A DNA stretch of 64,000 nucleotides from Lingula anatina. Its lineage: Eukaryota; Brachiopoda; Lingulata; Lingulida; Lingulidae. The stretch's first letter is position 1, and the number at the start of each line of letters is the position of its first letter. The translations under genes and the position numbers were made by a program. The stretch lies in NCBI RefSeq assembly GCF_001039355.2, contig NW_019775790.1, forward strand, positions 87,384 through 151,383, in the 5' to 3' direction. The notes under the pieces were generated by a model. The model had not been told where the DNA came from. It did not search any database and worked only from the letters and a program-made list of their open reading frames with translations. This document shows, piece after piece, positions 1 through 12,700 of the stretch.

Positions 1-103
1 CTGTGCAGAATGCAATCCCATTTACTTTCACCTTCTGGGTATCATAATTAAGACAAAGTTGTGAAAGTAGGTAAAATCTATTTTTAATTCTGTAACCCTT
101 TAC

Positions 104-342
104 CTGCAATGTTTCCTTTGTTCCTGGTTGATCCATGTGAAAGGCAAGAATAGATTTATATTGTCCATTCATCACAGCCTCAGAGGCTTTGTTGGCCAGA
201 GATGTTGAGAACACAAATATCTGACTTTGCTGTTGCACAAAATTCCCTTCCATTGTGGTCATATTTTGTCCCGGTTTCATCCCAGCTGCCTTGACATTTT
301 TGGCAGAACTGGTGCATGGAGTAGTGACAGCAGGTTTTACGT
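104..342 (-). CDS. BCL9: BCL9 exon carrying HD1 (Pygo-PHD-binding segment)
   Basis: Exon of 239 nt with acceptor TTTTTACAG and donor GTAAAG; phase 1 in and 0 out. It encodes 80 residues. The HD1 core is at 137-223: a hydrophobic VFSTSLANKA helix followed by AVMNGQYKSILAFH. Vertebrate BCL9 has the equivalent VFSTEMANKAAEAV at this place. This exon is the main evidence for the identity of the whole minus-strand gene. Confidence 0.85.
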
Positions 343-3300
343 CTGTAAAAACAGTGGGGGAAAAAATATAAGAGTTGCGTCAATTTATTTTATCAGACAT
401 ACAAGAAAATTGAAGGGGTTAAATGTGATGTAAAACAAATTATTGTTAGATATTATTTGCAGATTCTCATAAACATCTGCTGGCAGATATTTTATCAAAT
501 ACATTTAAGTGTGACATTTGAGCTATTATAGAACATCACAAAACCGCCTGTTTGTATATTTTGTCCAAATCACAAGAATCAGACATGAAAATAAAATACA
601 TTTTGCCTTTGGCATCTATCTACATGGAAGGTAAAACAAGCAAAATCAGCTAACTCCAAAAACTACACCAATCTGATCAGAGCCATGCTTTGGTAATTTA
701 CCCCATGCCCATCTCATTGTGCCGCATACGTATTAGATCTTTCACCTTAAACTGGGGCTTCATAAGGTCAACCTGTGGTTCGGGTGATATTTAAATACAC
801 CTAAACATTTTATTCAAGACACTCTTTTTTACAGTTCACTACATTCACACATCATGCGAGTTTGAAAAAAAGTTGCCGGTGTTAATGTTTGGCAGATATG
901 TACACATTCTCTCCTCTTTTCTGTAACTATTGAATTAGATAAATTCAGGATATTACAGAACAGGATATTATTATATTGAGGAGTTTGGTTTTGAATTGGA
1001 TAGGCAGATAAACATTGAATATACTATATCAAATAGAATAATGAAGTAATCTTGCTAATTCACAATCATAATTGGGATATCCAATTCCACAACAATGCAA
1101 AGGTATGTGCAGGTTTGTTTTTTATGCATATCTAGCCAGGCGTGCATGGGTATGAAGGTTCCTGCACACTGGAATACAATTGGAATTCCATTTAATCAAA
1201 CTCACCTTGTACGGTGCCATTTTCAGCCTTGACCTCAGAAGTAGAGTTGTGCATATCTGTAAAAATGCAAAAAAATAAATAAAATAATAATAATAATAAT
1301 AAATAAATATAAAATAAAAAATAACAACCATTTTTCACTCGTCATCAAACAATTTGTAATACTTCAAACAAAATAAAACCATATTTACACGTGTGAACTT
1401 CTTTCATACATACTTTATAATTGTCAAATTGATTGATATGATAAAGAAATGTGAATAACCTTTCTTATCTGTCCCATTTGTTTGTCCTGTTTCAGCGCTT
1501 GCAGTGGCTGGAGCAGACTCCATTTTGAGAGCTGTGTCAGCCATGTTGGGCTTGTCTTTGTCCTTTTCGTGCAACATTCTAGTCACATCTGCAATTTGTC
1601 GTTTGAGGATACCGTCCTTGTGTAAATCTGATGCTTCAGAATTGTCTGGATTTGATTCTCGACTCTGAAATTGTTATCAGCAAATTAGCAGAGAAAAAGA
1701 CACTTTTATTGGTATTCTCAGCTTCTAACTCTGGCCTTAAGATTTATTGACAAGTCATCATCCTCATAAAATATGGATATAGATACAGGAAGAATGAAAA
1801 AACATTACAATAATTAACAGCATTCAATGTTTTTACCATGAGCAGTCAATATAAAGCAATTACAGCAATTTGAGTTTTCTACTGTTCCTTGTTTTGTATT
1901 GTTATTATGCCCAAACATATTAAAATACCTAATAAACCTATCATGTGGCTAAATATGGACCTTTTGTGGAATTCAACATTACATAAAATCACAACACAGC
2001 AAAAAATTAAGAAAAATACTTAGCCACAGAAACACAGCTAAGGGACTCCTTTCACCAATTTAAACTGTCAAAGTAAGTGACAGAAAAGACAAAATCTACT
2101 GAAATGAGTAGAGCTTTACCAATCAACCAATCAAACTGATGTATTAATTTTTTTTTCAAAAAATTGTTGGCCTTTTAGTACCAATATGTAAGTACCTTAT
2201 CATTAATTTTTCTACAGTAATAATATTCTATATAAATAGTGATGAGCACTGAAATCTAAATACTGCTATCACAATCTTTTAACTTATACACTGCATGTTA
2301 CACTTTTGTGGGTTCATTCTCTTTGAAAAACTACCCCTCATGCTGTTAACATTATGGCTCAATCTATTTCTGAAGACTGCTAAATTCCTAGTACCTGTGA
2401 CACCTTTAACAAAAATGTCTACTTACAAAACTCACATTTCAGTTACAGCATAAAATATATAACAAGTAAAAAAAGAAAGACACTTGTACTGATTATGATC
2501 TATACCTGTAAACTCTCACTCAAATAAAATAAGAAGAGATTCTGAAAACCATCAGATAGCTTCAATGTACGTCATGACCCAACTTGCAAAAACTAACCAC
2601 AAAATCACCTACGTCCACTGGTTTGACACTTCTGATATTAGCCTCCAATTGCTTAGAAGACCAGAGGAATACAATTACTATGACACAGCAACAGATACAG
2701 TTAATATGGATCATTTCCCAAAGACAATTTAAATTAAACATAATTTTCTGCAATATCGCTTTTTTTAGCAACTTCCTATGAGGGTGAAAAGCATTATTGG
2801 CTCTTATGATTATTTCATTCTGTAAAGATTTGTAAAAATTATGCCACATCTGCCGGTATTGAAATACTGTTCTGTGTTCACCACTGATGGTGAAATCCTT
2901 TCCCTATACTGATTGTGCAACATGATATGATAGAATAGAATTTACTGGTAGAGATTCTGTTCTAATTGGAAATCAGTAGTTTAGGTAATACATACACACT
3001 CACAACTCTTCTGACTCTTCTTCTAACTATAGGCCTCTTTCTACAGGTGTAAATCTGAAGAAAGAAGAGAAACAATACGTGACTCTCACTGAAGATTTAC
3101 AGACGTCTTTTGTGAAACAAAGAATTCATGCTGGTATGGAGTTTTGCAGAATTGTTAATACAGTACACTGCGCCTTCTGCTGTCAGTATACTTTAAGGAA
3201 ATCAACTTCATCAAATTTTCTAAGGGCAAACTTTAAAAAATTTACTAGAGTTTACTTAAACTTCACTAAATCAAATAGGTTCCATTGAAATGAAGCACAG

Positions 3301-6300
3301 AAGACTTGTAAATCAAACATCTCTAAAGACATCTCGAAACTGAGAAATTATCATCAAGAAGCTTCGAATCCATGCATTTATACCTCCACATTAATACACC
3401 CAGATACCAGTATTCCACTGTGAGAGAACCTTTGGGAACAATAAATAAGGGCCTGATATTGCCAATGCCATGTACTTGGGAAGAAAAGTGCCTCGTGTTT
3501 AATTACCTCGAGCTTCTGTTTCTGCCCAAGGTGACAGATATTGACTAGCTAATCTGTTTGGCTGCTCATTAAACAAATCAAAGGGCAGGATAAATGGGTG
3601 AACCTAGCAAGACATATAGCATGCTTGCTATGCTTCTCTTATAAGCTTAAGTGACTTACACTGTGTACAAGGTACAGGTTACAATTAAATGAGTAAACTA
3701 ATCCAATAGAATAAAACACTACTTAACATGTTGGCTGCCGCGTTAAGGGGGGGGGGGGACTGACAGGGCGGTACATTATCTTTGACAAAAGACAAAAAAG
3801 CATCACGAAGTAATGTTAAATTTTCGAACTGATGTTACAAAAGCTACATGTCAACTGTTTGCATAACAACACAAGTTTGTAGTCTAGCATACAGCCGCAA
3901 TGTCACTGAGATCCTTCGTGCTGTTTTACCATTATGCACTGCCATTATTACACCTTAAGTATTATATCATAATAATAAAACGAAACTCCATTACAGTTTC
4001 AAATCTAGACTGATTCCTCAAACAAAAAGGCTAATATGGAAGGAACATGCTTTCAAACAAGTGCATCCTATTAGATAAGAAAAAAATCTTTTAAAAATGG
4101 GACTCAACTTGCAAAAAGAGTCTGTGAGCAAGGAAAGAGAACCTTCCACGCAACAATTACTCCATGTCTGACATAGTAGAATTCAAATCATTTCAGTCTG
4201 TTTTAGGAAGGAACAGCAACTCCTATCCAACCTGCCATGGAGAAAATGGCAACTGTGACCGATAACATAAATCAATATCACACGAGATAGATTCAAATAA
4301 ACAAACCTCGACACAATGCACTCAGTCTTTTCAGTCTAAATAATAACAAGACAAAAACCCTGGAGCAGATCTTCCACGTGTCCCCAGCCTGTGATAACTC
4401 TGCACTGATCAACTCTGCGACGACGTGCCCTGTCCCAGATCGCTTTCATTGCCATTGCATGCCTAACACAGGACTTGTGCAACTTACACTTCCATTAAGA
4501 GGTACAGAGTGCCCCAGTTAAGTGGTACTAGTGCTACCTGTTAAAGAAAACAACTGCAAGAACTATATAAGCACTAAGTTCTTTAAAAGAGGTCAAGAAA
4601 TTGAGGAAGAAATAAATAAATAAAGAACGGAGGTTAGGGTGATATGTTGCTCTTTTTCATCTCTGTGTGACACGCAACTCTTAGACACAACTAAAAATGT
4701 GCTTACTTTGGAAAAATAATGACTCGTTGGTGACAGTAACATTGCAGGTTATTCTAACTGAATATAGATGGTTAAATTTGCACCACTGAGACTTTTTAGC
4801 ATATACATCAATAAAAAGTTAAGGGCAACAAAGAAAAACACAACTGTAAACTAACATTATCATAATTTAACTCTACCACTTAAAATCCAAAATATTCAAA
4901 GTTTGTAAAGTACTGCTCACTACCCAGTTTATTTTTTTCTTTTTTTACTTAAAGGACAGATGAGGACATATAAAACTCATCTTCATCTAGAACTGCTCTC
5001 CACTTTACAGCAGATGATCAGTACCTTGCTGCCCTACTTAACCCAAGTGCAATACATACATATTAATAGCAGAAGAGGTGTGGACTTCCACTTGCTTCAA
5101 GTGCCATCCAATACATTCAGAACAGCTGATCCATGTTGTATCCCTAACTAAACACAAGTGGAGCACATGCACATTTACACCAGCTCATCCGTGTTATGAC
5201 ATCTATAACTTATTATTTTAAGTGGGGCATGTGATCATTAATCAAGACCAATATGTGTTACATTTTAACCAACAGCGATGCACCATATGCTTTTTTCAAA
5301 GCACTTGATACTAGTAACTTCACTGACTAGCACCACTGTATCATGTTACGCCATCTAACTTATTACTGTAAGTGGGGCATGCAATCATTAATCAAGACCA
5401 ATATGTGTTACATTTTAACCAAGGGTAATGTACCATATGCTTTTTTAAAGCACCTGATATTTGTAACTTGACTGACTAGCACCATAGCATCATGTCTAAC
5501 TGGCTCACACCAGTTCTCGGCACTTAACAGGATCTACACATTTGTTTGAACTGATCCATGCGGCCTTTTTAGTACAAGTGCAACATATACACATTAATAA
5601 CAGCTGATCCTTGCAGCTTGTCACTACTACTTTACCAAAATAACCCAATACTTCTTAATGATAAAACCATGAAACTGAGCTTTTTTCCTCACTTCTGCTC
5701 CCTTGTGGAATCGGAATCCATTTCTTAGGTGCCTCACGCTGATATATACTGTCTCAGCGGGCCTAGTCACTGCGAAGAGCAAGTACCCTAAATTTCTAGA
5801 ATCAATATGCTGTTCACCTTCAGCTGAACACAGCTACAATTATGTGTGCAAATTCAACCTCACTTCCTAACTGTGTTTTCCTTCTCTCCATTGACATTGT
5901 TTGCATTATTTATACAATGTGCTTGTGTCTCGGTGTAAATGCGACTGAGAGTACTATATTGATCATATCTGTTTTGAGCAAAATACGCACCATTTCAAAA
6001 ATCAGATTCACTGCCACTTTGAATACACTGTGACGCTGGCTGGGCTCAATACTCCCTGCTTTGAATCCAGCGCTGAGCTTGTTTTTTCAACATTTACCCC
6101 AACCACAGATTGTTTAACTTGAGAGAGCCTGAAGGGGCCAAGATGTTTTAAAAGGTTTATAGGTACACCAGCAATTTGCTAACTGCACTCATGTGTTTAA
6201 GGCACTTTGTATTTGCAATACAAAAGAAAGATGTATTGATCTCTTTTATCCATAGCATCAGAACAGCACTATAAAACAGAGAGGAGACACTTCCTGGCGA

Positions 6301-6399
6301 AGAATTAGGACAAATCAACATGGCCATAGTCTCTCACATAAGTGACAGGTGACAGAGAAGACAAACAAAGACGATAAATGTGCTGATATATACCTTAAC

Positions 6400-6459
<60 letters not shown>

Positions 6460-6721
6460 TCTGTATGTCTCTAGTTCGCATATACACATACCACATAATA
6501 TGAACAAAGGTAGACAGTGAATTTCTCTCTCATTTCCCCCCCCCCCTCTTTCTCTCTGTATGTCTCTAGTTCGCACACACACAACATGAACAAAGGTAGA
6601 CAATAAATTTCTCTCTCATTCCTTCCTCTCCTCCCCTCCCCCTTCCTCTCATACACACACACACACACACACAATATGAACAAAGGTAGACAATAAATTT
6701 CTCTCTCCTTCTCCCTCTCCA

Positions 6722-6756
<35 letters not shown>

Positions 6757-9700
6757 TGCATGCAAACACACACACACACTACAGACCTCCCCCCAGTCAT
6801 GCCCTCCCACCTCCTTTGACTTATCAAGAACTATCTACTTGCATCAGCAAACCCACTGACATTCACAAGGCGCCAAGGACACCTCCATTCTGGGAGTGCC
6901 ATGGCAATATTTTCGAAACCACTGACAATCTATAATGGCACAATTACGAGGTGTTGTTTTCTAGAAACCAAGGACAACCTTCTGCAACATCAATAACCAG
7001 ATTGCTGTTCAAATATTGCTTCCTTTGTTAACAGCTATCCAGTTACTTTGAATGTATGTGACAGAAGGTGTAACAAAGAGGCCTGGCTGCGTTTATAACA
7101 ATTGCCAACATACCTTATCTTTTTTGATAATTGCAGAGGAATAAGGTACTAAAAATAATTCATGCTTCCAACATTGGGTTTATTGTTGTTTTCCATTGTT
7201 GAACAGTTGGTTTAAATGATTTCTTATCCTGAAAAATATACCAATCAATACTGCATTCTTTAAAAAAAAAAAGATGAATTTTCCCAAATCAATTGAGCAG
7301 TTGCCAATCTGTCTAAATACAGTGAGAGATGCTGTCAAACTGCCTTGCTGTTGCCATTTAAAGAATAAAGCATGTGAGCTATCTCCATATTGATCAAGCC
7401 TACAGGGGGAGTCAGGTCAGATAGGTTGTGTGATTCTGGATATAATGAAATGCATGAATAATCTGAAGAAATCATTCTACAAACTAAAATCAATTCTTTT
7501 GCAAAGACCAATTTTGGCATGCTCTACCCTGCTTGGTCTGCTATGAAAGGCATCCTGTCCATTTCTATATCTAGATATTTAATTTTCATATTCTACTCAG
7601 ATTGCCTGAAGTGATATTCCAAAATCCATAAAATCACTCCACAATGGCTGTGTTCTAACCATTAAGTCTAACGGACCAGTCATCAATTATGAAAACAAAA
7701 CAAATTTAATCTTAAGCTATCCCATCTTCTCAGTTAACAAAACACTATCGTGTCTATTATTCTAATCCTGTCTCCAACAGTATTTTTCCTCCCGTCTCCA
7801 GACCTTATACCTCTCTAACACACTCTCTCCTCCTCTGTCACAAACCTTTTTACAAGCTTATCTAATATGGCACCCGCCCCCTTTCCAATCTTTTTTTCTA
7901 TCTCAAGCTTGCTGACATCTTATATTCCAAGTGGAACTAGTACCTACATTTTCACTGGACACAATTTCCATCTTGCTAGTAAGCTCCTTTCTGCCTATCC
8001 CCAGTGGTACCTTTTTACCTTCATTGAGCAGAGTATCCATTGCATTTTAAAACCCTTGAGTTTATAATATACTTCAATTTTTTATGATTATGAATATATT
8101 ACTTATCTTGTATCACCACTTCAGTAGCATTGTTCTGTAATAATTAACCCCCCCCCCCTCCCAACACACACACAAACACACACCGTAAAGTCAAGGAAAA
8201 GAAAGGCCTTAGAATTCATATTCCAGTAATGTCACTACCTGCCTTCAATGGTCTTGTAATGCATGACAAACATTAAATTGCTGTCTCCTTGTCAAAAGTG
8301 AGTTCTCTTGTCTACCAACATTAAACCTAAAACCCTAGTACCCACAAAGTACCTTTTCCTGTAACCAGCCGAGATGTAAGTTTTCAATTAATCATTCCTA
8401 AGTTAACAAAGAACTGTGGGCCTAACAGCACATCTGTACTCAGTGTAAATGGATGACAGTTGCTTTAAAGCCACATAATGCAGTGTTAACTACAAGCATC
8501 ACTCTCCCTAGATCAATGTTAGGACCATACATTAAGCAATAATGTTAATACTGGTAATTGAATTATGACCAAAAGCAATCATCAACTCTGTCACCCGAAA
8601 GATCATCATTTCTCCATGCCTGCCCAGGAACATTAGACAGTGAATGAAAAATATTGAATTGGAGCCTTACTAGGGAGATTGATCAACTTACCATCAAAAT
8701 ACCAATAAGTGTTGTTCACTGCAACCATCCCCACACTGCTTGCATGCTGGAACGAGAGAAAAGCAATCAAGAGTACTGTACACAATCACTGCTACCCTGT
8801 CTCTACGCTCCCCACTGTATAAATGTGTGTGTGAATGTGCTGCTTCCCTGTAATATGAGGAATAAGCATGCAGATGAGCTGGCAACATATTCCTGGGTAT
8901 TGATCTACCCAGTAAATCATATCTTCTAATTTAATTTCACACGGATGTCACTTTTCATTTGACTGAATCAACAATTTTCACACTCTGCTTATTTGCAAAC
9001 AGGAGTAAGCATCAGACTTGGGAAGACTGGAGCAAGGCTGAAGAATTTAAAGACAACATTTGTTTGCTCAGTGCAGCATTCGTGATGAAGTTAATTGCAG
9101 AGAGAAAATAAAGATAATTATTTGTGCAGAGAACAATTACCATCTAATAAACCTCCTGGCTTGATGTTATGCTGTCTCATATTGCGCAGAGTAGCGGCAG
9201 CTGTGACTTGGGAATGCTCACATGCCAGACACAATAACTATGTCACTTCAGGAAAATATTTCATAGACTTTTCCCACCTCACATTTAATTTGACACATAG
9301 AAAGGAGCACGCACTGCAATAATAGTCAAACGATGAACCTTCCCCAGAAATTGTATCAAATACATTGGAATCATCTAAAGCAACCATTTTCATCATTATG
9401 TATCAGATTGATATTCCTTGCTGACATTTAAGATGCCGGCACTTATTGAATCAAAATCAACTTTCTCATTCTGCTTTATTCCCCACTACTCATGAGCTTT
9501 TTACAACCAATGATTCAAACTTCCATGCACATCAACGGATACATACATTTGCATATCTTGTAGACAGGGGCAAGGCATTCTACCTTGCTTTATTAGGAGT
9601 CTTAAACAAGTCACAACCAGCCCTACTGATACAATATGACCCATTTCTTCTGCATGAGCCTATTTTCTTTGTCTATTCAATAATGTTTACGTCTTAATCT

Positions 9701-12700
9701 TGTTTTTTTTTTTATCTCTTCACTGATGCTTACTCCTTTTTTCTTCCTCTACCAAATCTAATGGAGAAAACTAAGGGCCAATAACAAAATCACTTTAAGG
9801 ACTTGCTGCAAATATTTATGCAGAATAAAAGAAGGGGGAAATGCTTTTAAGAACATTTAGTGTGCTCATTTTTATATGTTACTCACTAATAGCATACAAA
9901 AGCCTTCTGTCCATTTCAAATTTTTATATATCAATAGTAGGAAACATAACACTAAGCTCTTATGCTGTCATTGTTTCTTTTCTTTTTTTTTTTTTTTTTT
10001 TTTTTGGTTATTTTGGTTATTATTTTAAATGTGAATTATAAAAATTATACATTCTTAGCAGTTTGATAGATGCTTAAATACAAAATGTGCTGATCCAAAA
10101 AGCCCCAGGCACCACTTAAATTTACCTTAGGATGAACTATAAATAAATCACATATATGTTTTAAATCTGTCCACAAGTCACTTTAGACTGTCATCTGTGC
10201 TACATACTGTTATGACAGATTTTTTCTTGAAGAGAAAGCCAATCTTCTCTTCACCTAACCCTATACAGTGTGATTTTAAATGTCCAAACTGAGCTCCAAA
10301 GACAAATATGCCTGCCATACTGCAGGCAGAACTCACACTAATCTTCACCCTGAATCATGCCATTAGGCCAGACTCCATATCAGATCCTAACTGCAAGATC
10401 AATCTTCACTCCTAGTAAGGCCAAAACAACAGCTTTTTTGTTGTCTCATTTTAAACTACAAGGAAAAAAATATGATTGAGGAATTTAAGGATGAAAGGAA
10501 TTTTTATTCCAAGGAAAGGTAGGCTATTTAAGCTTGCAACATTGTTAATTATTTTAGACCCTAGGCCACCACAAATTTTGAAGCACAAGATTATGAACCC
10601 TAAACCGAGGGAAAAGACATAAAGAGCATTGTCTTATGAATTTTTAAAGATTAACATGCTAACTACCGTCCAAGCAGTAATGCTGATGAGACTCACTGAA
10701 AAAAGCCAGACAAAAATCGAAAGACCAACTGAGACTAACCATTTTTTGATCAAAAACATATTTCAATAAATTCATTATCTTTATTTATTTTTTCTTTTTT
10801 ATGTAGAGTGCAAGTGTTAGGTAGGAAAATCCTCCAGCAAGAGTCTTTTTTCCTCTGCACAGGAATATACTTATTCACAGCTATAAAAGCGTGACCTTTT
10901 CTGCTTGGCCTTGTTGGAAAGCTTAAGTAATTAACACATCTATTGGAGTGACTTCGCAGTGCTGAAAATGTCAATGAGTCTCAAGCTGGTTTGTTCTGCT
11001 GGTCTCAGGGCACACTACTACATCAGATTAAAATTGATGGCAAGGTAGAAACAAGTGTTTTCAGGAACTGGTTCCAGGAAATGCGTGGCCTTTTTTTACA
11101 GCAGAACCAGATCACTTATCACTAAACAATTGCATCTTTGTTCACTGGAGTGTCAAGTGCTAGATAAGGTGAGGACCGAAAGAGATTATGCCCTAGATTG
11201 AACAACAAAAAACTGACAACCAGTCTTAAAATTGCCTGAGAAAATAAAGTGAATCTTAAATTAGGCATAACACCATTTCTTTAAGAAAAAACCAAAAAAA
11301 GAAAAAAAGAAGAAAGATAATTATATAGGTATATCAAAACAGAATAACAGGAAATTTGAACTCTGAATAAAAAGAGGGGGGTGAGGGAGAGGCAACGAAC
11401 AGAAAATATAAATTGGTATAATTCATATCTATTCAGTGAATGCCTTGGAAGTTAAAACTGTTTTGATCATTTTTTTCTCTTTTGACCTTTATGGCTATGT
11501 TATATACATGTATATATAATAATATATGCTTGCCTGTTGTAGCATATGCACAAACTCTTTCCACATGATACACTTATGTGCCGTCACAGCTGACTCAAAG
11601 CTTGTGTTGCTCAAAAACACCAGAATTTGGGGAAAAAAAGCTCTGGCACACTTCTCATGTCAACAGTTCCATAACCATTGCCATGTGTTCAATACCAACA
11701 TATAATATTTCTAAATCGTGACCCTCTGCCTGAGCATCTGCAGTCAACCAACTATGTTCTCACTAACTTGGCCGCAGCTCTTGGCTTGCACTCGGGCAGA
11801 GCCAATTTTCCTGTGCAAACTTTACTCACCATAGTGTCCGGATCATGGCTGTCATTTAGGATGTCCCCCAGCTCCTCCTGCCTTTCCTTGCAGACATGGT
11901 GTTTCAACAACAGAGAAGCTCGATCTGAAATATACAACAATGACAGCTGTCAATCAAATGTCACTGACACTTAATGCAGTCAGTTTTCTTGGCAGTTTAT
12001 CAGCAGTGGTACCAAATTCAAACTTTCTGTAACCAATGTCGTATTATTGTTTAAGCTTTGATTCAGAGAAATGGTTTCTTTTAATTCTCTAGTTGCAGAT
12101 ATTCATCTTTTTAATACCAGTCAGAGTGTCCTTCGCCTGTCTTTCAGCCACCAGTTCAATACTCATACACTATTCAGCAAGAATTTTTATCAGTCCACTG
12201 TCTACTTTCAGTCAGTAGAATTCACATCTTGAAGCAAGACACCATGTCTTTCTGGCATTTTAGATGACTGTATCAAAAATGGATGCCATTTGAATCTTGT
12301 AGGTGTTTCTTAATCATAATCAGTATATGTAATTGTGCATACCTGAAAGCCAAAAAGTTATTCTCTCTGCCTGTGTGAAAAAACTCCTATCAAACCTACT
12401 TATCTGACCTGTTAAATCTAAATTATATCTTTTAGTAGGATATCTAGGCAATAACAAAGATTTTTTAACCACAGCTTTCCACATCGGTTATATCACATTT
12501 ATATGACATATCTGCAACGATTACCGATTATCACATAACCAAATACTAGCTAGAGTGTCTGCGGATCTCAAAAAAAAAAAAAAACATTACTTCAATTTTC
12601 TTGTTATCAAACATATGCTACCCTGAGTGTCAGAGAAACGTAAAAGCTAGCTTGCTAAATATACCTCGTGGTGGAGTCGCTTTTACGACTGGTATTGTTG

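Larger units (their letters stand above)
1665..11829 (-). other. BCL9 intron of about 10.2 kb
   Basis: No convincing exon was found on either strand. The stretch holds degenerate tandem repeats near 5030-5640, a CT/CA microsatellite and minisatellite cluster at 6395-6780, poly-G near 3747, poly-T near 9977-10005, and otherwise unremarkable AT-rich sequence. A further small phase 0-0 exon cannot be excluded by eye. Confidence 0.5.

Noticed and set aside
6334-6827. Open frames of 89-118 codons rich in Arg-Glu and Cys-Val on minus
   Set aside because: They are translations of CT/CA microsatellites, not genes.
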